From Massilia psychrophila (GTDB lineage Bacteria > Pseudomonadota > Gammaproteobacteria > Burkholderiales > Burkholderiaceae_D), in contig NZ_PDOB01000004.1 in the NCBI RefSeq assembly GCF_002760665.1, positions 108,187 through 172,186 on the forward strand: a DNA stretch of 64,000 bases. The letters run 5' to 3'. The notes below the pieces were generated by a model, which was given only the letters and a program-made list of their open reading frames with translations, had not been told where the DNA came from and made no database searches. Made by a program: the position numbers and the translations under genes. Of this stretch, positions 8,958-16,998 are shown piece after piece (the first letter of the stretch is position 1; every line of letters begins with the position of its first letter).

Positions 8958-8999
8958 CCGGGGTCAGACCCCTGAAAGAAGAACCAGGGTCTGACCCCT
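8958..8999. repeat. REP-like inverted pair of GGGGTCAGACCCC
   Basis: CCGGGGTCAGACCCCT at 8958-8973 and AGGGTCTGACCCCT at 8986-8999 are near-perfect reverse complements separated by 12 nt, and each arm is itself nearly palindromic. This is the architecture of a small REP/BIME element. It sits exactly at the break of the sterol desaturase remnant and 9 nt from the leuA stop, where it could also act as an RNA-stabilising or terminating structure. There is no T-run. Confidence 0.7.
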
Positions 9000-9007
9000 T
9001 GCCCTCG

Positions 9008-10699
9008 TTACTTCACCGTCGCGGCGACCGGCGCGTTGGCCGTCATCGCCAGCTGACGGTTGACGGCGCTGAGCACGGCCTTGAACGAGGCGGTGACGAT
9101 ATTGCTGTCGATGCCGGCGCCGAACATGGTCGGGCCGTTCGCCAGGCGCAGCTCGACGTAGCAGGCGGCGCGCGCGTTGGCGCCCGAGCCGATCGAGTGC
9201 TCGTGGTAGTCCATCAGCTTGATGTCGAGGCCGAGCGCGTTGACAAAGGCGTCGATCGGGCCGTTGCCGCCGCCTTGCAGTTGCAGCGTCGTTTGGCGGT
9301 GCGTCAGCGCGATATCGATCTGCACCGGCTCGTCGCTGGTGGTGTCCTCAACCATCTTGTGGGAGCCGTAGGAGTAGGGCGCCACCTGGTCGAAATACTC
9401 GCGGCAGAAAATGTCGTGGATGTCGCTGGCGGCGATTTCGCGGCCGCTGGCCTCGGCCACGGCTTGCACCGCGCGCGAAAACTCGATCTGGAGGCGGCGC
9501 GGCAGCTGCAGGCCGAATTCCTGTTCGAGCAGATACGCCATGCCGCCCTTGCCGGACTGGCTGTTGACGCGGATCACCGCGTCGTAGCTGCGGCCAAGGT
9601 CGGCCGGGTCAATCGGCAGGTAGGGCACTTCCCAGATCGCGTCCGGCTGCTGCTTGGCGAAGCCTTTCTTGATCGCATCCTGGTGCGAACCGGAGAAGGC
9701 GGTAAACACCAGGTCGCCCGCGTATGGATGGCGCGGATGCACCGGCAGCTGGTTGCACTCCTCGACCACGTGGCGCACGGCGTCGATGTCGGAGAAATCC
9801 AGGCCCGGGTGCACGCCCTGGGTGTACAAATTCATCGCCAAAGTGACCAGGTCGACGTTGCCGGTGCGCTCGCCATTGCCGAACAGGCAGCCTTCGACGC
9901 GGTCGGCGCCGGCCATCACGGCAAGTTCCGCCGACGCCACCGCGGTGCCGCGGTCGTTGTGCGGGTGGACGCTGATGACGAGACTGTCGCGCCGCGCCAG
10001 GTTGCGCGACATCCATTCGATCTGGTCGGCATACACGTTCGGCGTGCTGCATTCGACCGTCGACGGCAAATTAAAAATCATCTTGTTGTGCGGCGTCGGC
10101 TGCCAGGCGGCGCTGACGGCGTCGCAGATGTCGCGCGAAAAATCGAGTTCGGTGGTGGAAAACGATTCGGGCGAATACTCGAAGCCCCACTTGGTCTGCG
10201 GATACGTTTTGACGAGTTCCTTGACCAGCGTGGTGCCGCCAACGGCGATCTGGATGATTTCCTCGCGCGACATGTTGAACACGACGCGGCGGAACACCGG
10301 CGCCACCGAATTGTAGATGTGGATGATGGCGTTCTTGGCGCCGGCTGCCGACTCCACCGTGCGGCGGATCAGTTCGTCGCGGCACTGGGTCAGCACGATG
10401 ATGGTGACGTCGTCCGGGATGCGCTTTTCATCGACCAGCTTGCGCACGAAATCGAAGTCGGTCTGCGAGGCGGACGGAAAGCCGACTTCGATTTCCTTCA
10501 AGCCGATTTTCACCAGCATCTCGAAGAAACGCAGCTTTTTCTCAGGGCTCATCGGCTCGATCAAAGCCTGGTTGCCGTCACGCAAATCAGTGCTCATCCA
10601 GATCGGCGGATGGGTGATGGCCTTATCCGGCCAGGTGCGGTCAAGCAACTTTACTGGTGGGAAGGCACGGTATTTGGTTGCCGGGTTCTGGATCATCAT
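9008..10699 (-). CDS. leuA: 2-isopropylmalate synthase
   Basis: Condenses acetyl-CoA with 2-ketoisovalerate, the committed step of leucine synthesis, in the cytosol. The 563-residue protein is of the longer LeuA2 type: catalytic TIM barrel with [12 protein letters not shown] near residue 38, the metal-binding VHPHNDRG motif near 245 and GNGERTGN, then a C-terminal regulatory domain (from about 440) for leucine feedback. The start is the first of two adjacent ATGs (10697-10699), with AGGAG seven bases upstream. The open frame continues 5' but that part encodes the leader region in another frame. It is preceded by a Leu-rich leader peptide that suggests transcription attenuation. Confidence 0.95.
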   Translation of the reverse strand: MMIQNPATKYRAFPPVKLLDRTWPDKAITHPPIWMSTDLRDGNQALIEPMSPEKKLRFFEMLVKIGLKEIEVGFPSASQTDFDFVRKLVDEKRIPDDVTIIVLTQCRDELIRRTVESAAGAKNAIIHIYNSVAPVFRRVVFNMSREEIIQIAVGGTTLVKELVKTYPQTKWGFEYSPESFSTTELDFSRDICDAVSAAWQPTPHNKMIFNLPSTVECSTPNVYADQIEWMSRNLARRDSLVISVHPHNDRGTAVASAELAVMAGADRVEGCLFGNGERTGNVDLVTLAMNLYTQGVHPGLDFSDIDAVRHVVEECNQLPVHPRHPYAGDLVFTAFSGSHQDAIKKGFAKQQPDAIWEVPYLPIDPADLGRSYDAVIRVNSQSGKGGMAYLLEQEFGLQLPRRLQIEFSRAVQAVAEASGREIAASDIHDIFCREYFDQVAPYSYGSHKMVEDTTSDEPVQIDIALTHRQTTLQLQGGGNGPIDAFVNALGLDIKLMDYHEHSIGSGANARAACYVELRLANGPTMFGAGIDSNIVTASFKAVLSAVNRQLAMTANAPVAATVK

Positions 10700-10775
10700 G
10701 CTGTACTCCTGGAGTCGAAAGGGAAAGGCCGGGTCGGCGCGCTGTGGCGGAAGGCTGCCGGGCGGCCACGTTACG

Positions 10776-10889
10776 CTAGGCCAGGCAACCGGTCGGTAGC
10801 AGTAGCAGGCAGGCGAGCGCGAGTGGGCCGCACGCCAGGGATGGCGGAGTGCGGATCGCGGATGGGTCGGATGGGGTAGTAGCAAACAT
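10776..10889 (-). CDS. Leucine-rich leader peptide of leuA (LeuL-like)
   Basis: A 37-residue reading frame, too short for ordinary gene callers, starting at ATG 10889 and ending at TAG 10776, 76 nt before leuA. It contains eight leucines. Four are consecutive (residues 28-31, codons CTG CTA CTG CTA) close to the stop, the classic design of an attenuator that senses charged tRNA-Leu. CTA is a rare codon in such a GC-rich genome. A purine-rich AGGAAAG lies about 10 nt upstream. The following RNA can form GGCCG/CGGCC pairs just before a T-rich tract (positions about 10765-10715), a plausible terminator, though I could not fold it. Function is inferred by analogy with known leuA/leuL leaders of proteobacteria. 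Confidence 0.65.
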   Translation of the reverse strand: MFATTPSDPSAIRTPPSLACGPLALACLLLLPTGCLA

Positions 10890-11061
10890 CTGGTCGAACT
10901 TTCCTGGGATTTTAATCGTGGAGCTTTAAAACAGCGCCTGGCGGGGAGCCGGGCGGCGCACTGCGGGTGGATTACGCGCGTGCAGCTGGTAGCATCGCTA
11001 GCGATAGGGCGCTGGCGAGCTGTAGGGAAGTGGACAGATGCAAGGTAGCAGACATGCTCTA

Positions 11062-11091
11062 ACTGTACGTGAGGGCGCGCCGGCTTGTCAA
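11062..11091 (-). promoter_or_regulatory. Candidate leuA promoter
   Basis: On the minus strand, TTGACA (11091-11086) and TACAGT (11067-11062) are separated by 18 nt. This predicts a transcript start near 11056 and a leader of about 350 nt that would include the Leu-rich peptide. The -35 is a perfect consensus. Confidence 0.5.
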
Positions 11092-11220
11092 GCGGCGCGA
11101 TCTCGATGCACGTGCAGTCCCGGGCCGCCGGCTTGACAACCGATGGATTGTGCTGCGCAGCCACAGCGATGGCGGGGCCGAACTGCTGTTGCGCCTCACT
11201 GATGCGGGTTATCCACTCAT

Positions 11221-12228
11221 TTAGCCAAAATAGTTCAGCCCCAGCGCGCCCTTAACTTCCGACAGCGTCCGGGCTGCCGCTTCGCGCGCTTTGTCGGTGC
11301 CGCGGCGCAGCATGTTGAGCATTTCGCCGCGGTCTTTCGCCAGCCGCTCACGTTCGGCGCGGATCGGTGCGATGACGTCCTGCAGGTGCTCGTTGAGCAG
11401 GCGCTTGAGGACGCTGTCGCCGAGGCCGCCGCGGCGGTAGTGCGCTTTGAGCTCGTCGAGCTTGGCGGTGTCCGGCTCGAACACGTCGAGAAACGCAAAC
11501 ACGACGTTGCCTTCGACCTGGCCCGGATCGTCCACCCGCAGGTGGTTCGGGTCGGTGTACATCATCTTGATCGCCTTGTTGATCTCGTCGGGCGAGGCGC
11601 CCAGTGCGATCGCGTTGCCGAGCGACTTGCTCATCTTCGCCTTGCCGTCGACGCCGGGCAGGCGGGTGACGGCCGACAGCACCGCCTTGCATTCGACCAG
11701 CACCTGCTTGTCGACCGTGTTGTTGAACTTGCGTACCAGCTCGTTGGTCTGCTCGATCATCGGCAACTGGTCGTCGCCGACCGGCACCAGCGTCGCCTTG
11801 AAGGCGGTGATGTCGGCCGCCTGGCTGACCGGGTAGACCAGGAAACCGGCCGGAATGTCGCGCTCAAACCCGCGCAGCACGATTTCCTGCTTGATGGTCG
11901 GATTGCGCTCCAGGCGCGCCACCGTGACCAGGTTCATCAGGTACTGGGTCAGCTCGGCCAGTTCGATCACCTGCGACTGGATGAAGATGGTGGACTTTTC
12001 CGGATCGATGCCAGCGGCCAGGTAGTCGAGCGCGACCTCGATGACGTTGTCGGTCACTTTCTGGTGCTTGCCGACGTTGTCCGTCATGGCCTGGGCATCG
12101 GCCAGCAGCAGGAATTGCTTCGCTTCGTTTTGCAGCTGCACGCGCGCGCGCAGGGAGCCGAGATAATGGCCGAGGTGCAGCGGGCCGGTGGTGCGGTCGC
12201 CGGTGAGGATGATCGGTGTTTGGGACAT
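11221..12228 (-). CDS. trpS: Tryptophanyl-tRNA synthetase
   Basis: Charges tRNA-Trp with tryptophan in the cytosol. The 335-residue class I synthetase carries the HIGH-type motif as [11 protein letters not shown] near residue 17 and the KMSKS loop near 197. The start is ATG 12228 (MSQTPIIL); a longer frame to 12309 adds residues encoded by the structured leader. Length matches compact bacterial TrpRS. It is followed on the same strand by leuA about 520 nt away, which has its own promoter and leader. Its own leader holds a short peptide with one Trp codon and a terminator-like hairpin (listed separately), so transcription attenuation is possible but unproven. Confidence 0.95.
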   Translation of the reverse strand: MSQTPIILTGDRTTGPLHLGHYLGSLRARVQLQNEAKQFLLLADAQAMTDNVGKHQKVTDNVIEVALDYLAAGIDPEKSTIFIQSQVIELAELTQYLMNLVTVARLERNPTIKQEIVLRGFERDIPAGFLVYPVSQAADITAFKATLVPVGDDQLPMIEQTNELVRKFNNTVDKQVLVECKAVLSAVTRLPGVDGKAKMSKSLGNAIALGASPDEINKAIKMMYTDPNHLRVDDPGQVEGNVVFAFLDVFEPDTAKLDELKAHYRRGGLGDSVLKRLLNEHLQDVIAPIRAERERLAKDRGEMLNMLRRGTDKAREAAARTLSEVKGALGLNYFG

Positions 12229-12279
12229 CGTGGCTTTCGTGTGGGTGCGGGGAGGGCGCCGGGCCTGCGCGCATGCCGT

Positions 12280-12312
12280 AAAAACGGTAATGCCGCCTGC
12301 GGGCGGCATTAC
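12280..12312 (-). terminator. Terminator-like hairpin in the trpS leader
   Basis: GTAATGCCGCC (12287-12297) and GGCGGCATTAC (12302-12312) form a perfect 11-bp stem with a 4-nt loop. On the minus strand the stem is followed by CG and TTTTT (12284-12280). It lies 52 nt before trpS and downstream of a promoter-like TATACT, so it is either the arsH operon terminator or an attenuator within the trpS leader. Confidence 0.6.
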
Positions 12313-12349
12313 GTTAACAATGGTACCAATGAAAACGGGCCGCCGGGAT

Positions 12350-12394
12350 TCAGGCGCGCATCCAACCTGGGGCGTTTGTTGGTGGGGTATTCAT
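12350..12394 (-). CDS. Possible 14-residue leader peptide with a Trp codon upstream of trpS
   Basis: ATG 12394 to TGA 12350 encodes MNTPPTNAPGWMRA. The ATG lies seven nt after a TATACT box, so it would sit at the very 5' end of the transcript and would have to be read leaderless. A single Trp codon stands three codons from the end, followed by the terminator-like hairpin. The arrangement is suggestive, but one Trp codon is weak evidence. Confidence 0.25.
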   Translation of the reverse strand: MNTPPTNAPGWMRA

Positions 12395-12400
12395 TAAATC

Positions 12401-12428
12401 AGTATATCACGCCGAAAACGCGCGGAAA
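12401..12428 (-). promoter_or_regulatory. Candidate trpS promoter
   Basis: On the minus strand TATACT occupies 12406-12401, with a weak TTTCCG 16 nt upstream (12428-12423). The region between arsH and trpS is otherwise free of consensus-like elements on this strand. Confidence 0.4.
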
Positions 12429-12446
12429 CGCGGTAACGGCGCCAGC

Positions 12447-13202
12447 CTAAATTTTTTGCACCAGCTTTTCAAGCGCCTTCGCCTGGCGCTCATTGCGTTC
12501 GCTGTAGCGGTCGAGCAGGTAATCGCTGCGCCCGCGCATCAGCAGCGTGAACTTGAACAGTTCTTCCATCACGTCGACCATGCGGTCGTAATAGGCGGAC
12601 GGCTTCATGCGGCCGTCGTCGTCGAACTCCTTGTAGGCCATCGGCACCGACGACTGGTTCGGGATCGTGAACATGCGCATCCAGCGCCCCAGCAGGCGCA
12701 GCGTGTTGACGACGTTGAACGACTGCGAACCGCCGCACACCTGCATTACCGCCAGCGTGCGCCCCTGGCTCGGGCGCACCCCGGCGTCTTCGAGCGGGAT
12801 CCAGTCGATCTGGTTTTTCATGACCGCGGTGATGGCGCCGTGGCGCTCGGGGCTGCACCATACATGGGCTTCGGACCATAGCGACAAGGCGCGCAGTTCG
12901 AGCACCTTCGGATGGGTCTCGGGCACGCTGCCGGCCATCGGCAGTTGCGTCGGGTCGAAAATTTTTACCTCTGCGCCGAAGTGCGCGAGAATGCGCGCCG
13001 CTTCTTCGGTCAGCAAGCGGCTGAACGAGCGCTCGCGCAGCGAGCCGTACAGCATCAGGATGCGCGGCGGATGGGATAGATCGCCGCTCGGCGCCAGCTT
13101 CGCCAGCGCCGGCGTGTCGAGCTGGTCGCGCTTGATGTTCGGTAGCGTCTTTGCGAATTTGTTGTCGCTTGAAACGTCGCTCATGTTGAAAAGATCGGTC
13201 AT
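12447..13202 (-). CDS. arsH: Arsenical resistance protein ArsH, NADPH-dependent flavin oxidoreductase
   Basis: A 251-residue flavodoxin-like protein. The [14 protein letters not shown] region near residue 48 is the FMN-phosphate loop of the ArsH family; the conserved [20 protein letters not shown] block follows near 113. ArsH oxidises trivalent organoarsenicals such as methylarsenite to the less toxic pentavalent form with NADPH/FMN. The start ATG 13202 overlaps the stop of the aquaporin gene; ATG 13184 is an alternative. It is the last gene of arsR-arsC-aqp-arsH, all joined by 4-nt overlaps, so it is induced with the operon through ArsR. Confidence 0.92.
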   Translation of the reverse strand: MTDLFNMSDVSSDNKFAKTLPNIKRDQLDTPALAKLAPSGDLSHPPRILMLYGSLRERSFSRLLTEEAARILAHFGAEVKIFDPTQLPMAGSVPETHPKVLELRALSLWSEAHVWCSPERHGAITAVMKNQIDWIPLEDAGVRPSQGRTLAVMQVCGGSQSFNVVNTLRLLGRWMRMFTIPNQSSVPMAYKEFDDDGRMKPSAYYDRMVDVMEELFKFTLLMRGRSDYLLDRYSERNERQAKALEKLVQKI

Positions 13203-13927
13203 ATGCCTTCTCCTGGTTGGTTGTCGTCGAAGTCGCCCGGCGCGACGGTGGCCGCCACCGTGGCGTCGGCCGGTGGCGCCGGATAGAGCCAGCAGAACAC
13301 CAGCGTCGCCGCGCCGGCGCCCAGCAGTTGCGCCACGATGAAGCCGGGCGCGTCGATCGGCCGGATGCCGGCGAAGGTGTTGCTGGCGCTGCGGGCCAGG
13401 GTTACTGCCGGGTTGGCGAACGAGGTCGACGCGGTGAACCAGTACGCCGCCGTGATGTAGGCGCCGACCGCGAACGGCGTCATGCCCGGGCGGCTGCGCG
13501 AACAGCCGATGATGACGGCGAGCAGGCCAAAGGTGGCGACGAATTCGCTCCACCATTGCGCCGCGCCGGTGCGGATGTGGGTGGAGGCGAAGAAAACCGG
13601 GTCGCCGAACATCAGGTGGGCCGCGGCGACGCCGGCGAAGGCGCCGGCCAGCTGGGCGGCAATGTAGGGCAGCACTCTTGACGCCGGCATGTTCTTTTGC
13701 CACGCCTCCGACAAGGTGACCACTGGATTGAAATGGGCGCCGGAAATGGCGCCGAACATCAGGATCAACGCGGCCAGGCCGGCGCCGGTGGCGATCGCGT
13801 TGGCCAGCAGGGCAAGCGCGAGGTTGGCGCCCGCCAGGCGCTCGGCCATGATGCCCGAGCCGACCACGATGGCCAGCAGGAAGCCGGTGCCCAGGCCTTC
13901 GGCGACGATGCAGCGCGACAGCGTCAT
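13199..13927 (-). CDS. aqpS: MIP-family aquaglyceroporin of the arsenic operon (AqpS-like)
   Basis: A 242-residue channel with six hydrophobic segments and two half-helix motifs: HFNPVV near residue 67 (NPV instead of NPA) and FANPAVT near 187. In most aquaporins the second NPA is followed by Arg, which narrows the selectivity filter; here the next residue is Val. This matches my recollection of the arsenic-operon channel AqpS of Sinorhizobium. Such channels let arsenite formed by ArsC leak out down its gradient in place of an ArsB/Acr3 pump, and no pump is present here. Both ends overlap neighbouring genes by 4 nt, so it is part of the ars operon. Confidence 0.85.
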   Translation of the reverse strand: MTLSRCIVAEGLGTGFLLAIVVGSGIMAERLAGANLALALLANAIATGAGLAALILMFGAISGAHFNPVVTLSEAWQKNMPASRVLPYIAAQLAGAFAGVAAAHLMFGDPVFFASTHIRTGAAQWWSEFVATFGLLAVIIGCSRSRPGMTPFAVGAYITAAYWFTASTSFANPAVTLARSASNTFAGIRPIDAPGFIVAQLLGAGAATLVFCWLYPAPPADATVAATVAPGDFDDNQPGEGI

Positions 13928-14403
13928 GCCATGACCGCGCCGATCCGATCGAGCTCGGCCTTGAGGCGCGCGCGGTCGTGCTGGAGTAGATCCAGGGGCA
14001 GCGCGAAAAACGCTTCGATGCGCGCGCGAAGAATGGTGTAGGCCCGCACGAAGGCGGCGTCGATTTCGTCGTCGCTGCCGGTGACGTGCGCCGGGTCGTC
14101 GACGCCCCAATGCGTCCGCAACACCTTCCCCAGGTAGGCCGGGCAGGTCTCGCCGGCCGCGCTGGCGCAGACGGTGACGACGATGTCCGGCGTGGCCGGC
14201 AGCTGGTCCCAGGATTTGCTGGCGTAGCCGTGGTTGGCGATGCCAACGCGTGCCAGCAGCGCCAGCGAGCGCGGATGAACGTAACCGGCAGGCTCGCTGC
14301 CGGCGCTCATGGCGCGCCATCCAGCGGGGGCGAGATGGTTGAAGACGGCTTCGCCAAGGATCGAGCGGCACGAGTTGCCGGTGCAGAGAAACAGGACGTT
14401 CAT
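13924..14403 (-). CDS. arsC: Arsenate reductase, low-molecular-weight phosphatase type
   Basis: Reduces arsenate to arsenite. The 159-residue protein starts with [12 protein letters not shown], placing the P-loop nucleophile at Cys7, and has the LMW tyrosine-phosphatase fold of thioredoxin-linked ArsC rather than the glutaredoxin-type plasmid ArsC. Other cysteines occur near 79 and 87 ([12 protein letters not shown]), which may form the resolving pair. The gene overlaps arsR upstream and the aquaporin downstream by 4 nt each. Arsenite produced here would leave through the adjacent channel. Confidence 0.9.
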   Translation of the reverse strand: MNVLFLCTGNSCRSILGEAVFNHLAPAGWRAMSAGSEPAGYVHPRSLALLARVGIANHGYASKSWDQLPATPDIVVTVCASAAGETCPAYLGKVLRTHWGVDDPAHVTGSDDEIDAAFVRAYTILRARIEAFFALPLDLLQHDRARLKAELDRIGAVMA

Positions 14404-14720
14404 GGTGTGCAGGCCTTGGCAACAGGTGAACAGGGAGCGCCGCCGCAGCAGTTCTCGGTGAGGAAGCCGAGCAGCGCGTGCATGGTCGTGAAGTCGGCCG
14501 AATAAATGATGAAGCGGCCGGCCTGGCGCGGTGCAATCAGGCCGGCGTGCGTCAGCTCCTTGAGGTGAAACGACAGCGACGAAGAGGGCAGACCGAGATG
14601 GTCGGCGATCTTGCTGGCGGCAAGGCCTTCCGGTCCTGCCTGCACGAGCAGGCGGAACACCGCCAGCCGTGATTCTTGCGCCAGCGCGGCGAGGGCGCCA
14701 ATCGCTGTGTTAGTTTCCAT
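14400..14720 (-). CDS. arsR: ArsR-family transcriptional repressor of the arsenic operon
   Basis: A 106-residue winged-helix regulator. The helix-turn-helix spans roughly 35-58 (IADHLGLPSSSLSFHLKEL). The As(III) site is not the classical CVCD in the helix. Instead a cysteine cluster lies at the C-terminus (Cys91, Cys92, Cys97, Cys104; NCCGGAPC), the arrangement seen in Acidithiobacillus- and Corynebacterium-like ArsR variants that evolved binding sites elsewhere. It is first in the operon and likely represses its own promoter, which contains three 8-nt repeats about 20 nt upstream. Arsenite binding would release it. Confidence 0.92.
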   Translation of the reverse strand: METNTAIGALAALAQESRLAVFRLLVQAGPEGLAASKIADHLGLPSSSLSFHLKELTHAGLIAPRQAGRFIIYSADFTTMHALLGFLTENCCGGAPCSPVAKACTP

Positions 14721-14741
14721 GTGCGGCTCCAGGAATCAGTC

Positions 14742-14765
14742 AATTCGACAATTCGACAATTCTAC
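14742..14765. repeat. Triple 8-nt repeat upstream of arsR
   Basis: AATTCGAC occurs at 14742-14749 and 14750-14757 and as AATTCTAC at 14758-14765, between 22 and 45 nt upstream of the arsR start. Its position fits an operator, but ArsR sites are usually dyad-symmetric and this is a direct repeat. A (GTAAA)x4 microsatellite follows at 14784-14803. Confidence 0.4.
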
Positions 14766-14883
14766 ATTATTGGAAGCGTGGAAGTAAAGTAAAGTAAAGT
14801 AAAAAAAGGTAGGCTGGCGTACACCGCCGTATCTGCGGCGGCAGGAACGACGGGTCAAGTGTTAGTGAAGCCGCTAGTAAATC

Positions 14884-15942
14884 TCAGGCGCTGACGGTGA
14901 CCTTCGCCGCGCCCGCCTGCATCGTGCCGATCACCGCGGCGTGGCCGAAGCCGCCCTGGGCGAACAGCGCCAGCACGTCATCGACGCTGGCCGCGTCGCA
15001 CGCTACCAGCAGGCCGCCGGAGGTTTGCGGATCGGTCAGCAAGGCCTGCTGCGCCGGCGTCACGCCAGCGCCCAGTTCGACATCCTTGCCATACGCTTCC
15101 CAGTTGCGCCCGGAGGCGCCGGTGAAGTAACCGTCATGCGCCAGTTGCAGCACACCCGGCAGCAGCGGAATGGCGGCCATGTCGAGCGCGGCCGTCAGGC
15201 CCGCACCGCGCGCCAGTTCGAGCAGGTGGCCGAGGAGGCCAAAGCCGGTAACGTCGGTCAGCGCGTGCACACCGTCGAGTTTGGCAAGCGCCATGCCCGG
15301 CTTGTTGAGCTTGGTCGTATTCTCGATCATGGCCGCATAGCCGTCAGCGCCCAGTGCGTCCTTCTTGAGCGCGGCCGACAGCACGCCGACGCCGAGCGGC
15401 TTACTCAGGATCAGCACGTCGCCTTCCTTTGCATCGGCATTGCGCTTGACCTTCGACGGATGCACCAGCCCCAGCACCACCAGGCCGTAGATCGGCTCGA
15501 CCGAATCGATGGTGTGGCCACCCGCGATCGGAATGCCCGCTTCGGCGCAGATCGATTCGCCGCCGCGGATGATCTGGCCGATGGTCTCGAGCGGCAGCTT
15601 GTCGATTGGCATGCCGACCAGCGCCAGCGCCATGATTGGCGTGCCGCCCATGGCGTAGACGTCGGAGATGGCGTTGGTGGCGGCAATGCGGCCGAAGTCG
15701 AACGGATCGTCGACGATCGGCATGAAAAAATCGGTGGTGGCGATCAGCGCCTGCTCGTCGTTGAGCTTGTAGACGGCGGCGTCGTCGGCCGTTTCGATGC
15801 CGACCATCAGCTCTTTCGGCACCGGGAAGCCACTCGAATTTTTCAGGATCTCGGCCAGCACGCCGGGCGCAATCTTGCAGCCGCAGCCGCCGCCGTGCGA
15901 AAACGAGGTAAGTTTGATCGGCTGGTCGCTTGCTGTGCTCAT
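14884..15942 (-). CDS. selD: Selenophosphate synthase (SelD / SenC)
   Basis: Makes selenophosphate from selenide and ATP. The 352-residue PurM-like enzyme has the glycine-rich SFSHGGGCGCK motif with the catalytic cysteine at position 20 (not selenocysteine) and Lys23, and the ATP-binding TTDFFMPIVDDP segment near residue 69. Its ATG overlaps the stop of senB by 4 nt, so it is translated on the same mRNA. In selenoneine clusters the corresponding gene is called senC. Here it may serve both selenoneine and any selenoprotein or tRNA selenation pathway; selA, selB and mnmH are not in the window. Confidence 0.93.
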   Translation of the reverse strand: MSTASDQPIKLTSFSHGGGCGCKIAPGVLAEILKNSSGFPVPKELMVGIETADDAAVYKLNDEQALIATTDFFMPIVDDPFDFGRIAATNAISDVYAMGGTPIMALALVGMPIDKLPLETIGQIIRGGESICAEAGIPIAGGHTIDSVEPIYGLVVLGLVHPSKVKRNADAKEGDVLILSKPLGVGVLSAALKKDALGADGYAAMIENTTKLNKPGMALAKLDGVHALTDVTGFGLLGHLLELARGAGLTAALDMAAIPLLPGVLQLAHDGYFTGASGRNWEAYGKDVELGAGVTPAQQALLTDPQTSGGLLVACDAASVDDVLALFAQGGFGHAAVIGTMQAGAAKVTVSA

Positions 15943-16964
15943 GATTTTTCCTGTCTTAGAATTGGTGCCGGGGGGTACGATACGAGCAGATTATCCACTA
16001 ATCGCAGCACGGCCGCTTGCTCGGCGTCTGGTGCGAACAGGGCCGCGCGCGCGGCGCACTGGACGCCTAAGTGCCGGTAAAACGCGACATCGTCGATGCT
16101 GCGCTCGACCAGCCGCGCCAGGGCGTCGCTGTCGCCTGGCGCGAAATAGCCGCAATAATCGTCGCCCAGCATGCCGCGGTTGCCGCTGATGTCGCTCGCC
16201 AGCACCGGCACGCCGCTGGTGACCGCTTCGATGATGACGTTGGCGCCGCCTTCCATGCGCGAGGCAATCACCATCGCGTGGCTGCGCCGCAGGCGCAGGC
16301 GGGTAATTGCGTGGGCCAGGTTGCCGAGCCAGCGGTAGCGCGGGTTGGTCGCCTGTGCCTGCGCTGCTGCAGCGCCGAGCTTTGGATCGAGGGCGCCGCC
16401 GATGTGAACCATGCGCGCTTTCGGACTGGTCACCAGGGCCGCCGCGGCGATGAAGGTGAGCGGATCTTTTTCGGCGCGCAAATGGCCGACCATCGTGATC
16501 GGCAGCACGCGTCTGTGCGCAGCATGGCGCTGCAGGTGCGCGCGAGGCGGCAGTGCTTCGGCCGACTGGTAGATCACGCGCGCCTTGGCGCGGACGTCGG
16601 CCGGCAGCAGCGCCAGGCCGGCGTCCTGCAGCACCACCAGCGCGTTGGCGCAGCGCAGCGACGCTTGCGCTTCGGCATCGATGGCGATGTCGCGATACAA
16701 GTCGGTGCCGGTCAACACCAGCACCGACGGCCGGCCGGGCAGGGCTTCGGTGTAGGCGGCCAGCGAGGCGCCGGCGCGGCGGGCGTGGAGCGCGATGAGG
16801 AGGTCGGGGGCCGGCAGGCTTGGGCAATAGCGCGTCCATTCGCGCACGATCGACACGTCGTAGCGCTCGCCAAGAAAATGGGCCCAGCGGCTGGCGGTTT
16901 GCCAGTTGCCATTGTTTTCCAGCGCCAGCGCGGGGCTGACGATGACGACGTTTTTCAATGCCAC
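15939..16964 (-). CDS. senB: Selenosugar synthase SenB
   Basis: A 341-residue protein with a GT4-like glycosyltransferase fold. It has an N-terminal NNGNWQTA motif at 17-24 and a C-terminal EGGANVIIE (EX7E) nucleotide-sugar signature near residue 250. This pattern is the family once known only as a hypothetical glycosyltransferase next to EgtB-like genes. In the selenoneine pathway it couples selenophosphate with a UDP-sugar to make the selenosugar donor. The start is a GTG at 16964 preceded by GAGGGG about six bases upstream. It is cotranscribed with selD and divergent from senA, with only 34 nt between the start codons. Confidence 0.88.
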   Translation of the reverse strand: MALKNVVIVSPALALENNGNWQTASRWAHFLGERYDVSIVREWTRYCPSLPAPDLLIALHARRAGASLAAYTEALPGRPSVLVLTGTDLYRDIAIDAEAQASLRCANALVVLQDAGLALLPADVRAKARVIYQSAEALPPRAHLQRHAAHRRVLPITMVGHLRAEKDPLTFIAAAALVTSPKARMVHIGGALDPKLGAAAAQAQATNPRYRWLGNLAHAITRLRLRRSHAMVIASRMEGGANVIIEAVTSGVPVLASDISGNRGMLGDDYCGYFAPGDSDALARLVERSIDDVAFYRHLGVQCAARAALFAPDAEQAAVLRLVDNLLVSYPPAPILRQEKS

Positions 16965-16998
16965 TGGCGCCCCTCGGGAAAATCGTTACAATCTGGCC

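Noticed and set aside
8999..10879. A 626-codon open frame opposite leuA
   Set aside because: Same mirror effect: low-complexity Val/Arg/His/Asp protein with no family features and no ribosome site.
14784..14803. (GTAAA)x4 as a possible CRISPR or iteron array
   Set aside because: Units are five bases without spacers; it is a simple microsatellite. No CRISPR array was seen anywhere in the window.
15939..16964. senB as an ordinary cell-surface glycosyltransferase
   Set aside because: The NNGNWQTA start, overlap with selD and divergence from an EgtB-like gene fit SenB much better than a lipopolysaccharide or capsule enzyme, and no polysaccharide genes are nearby.
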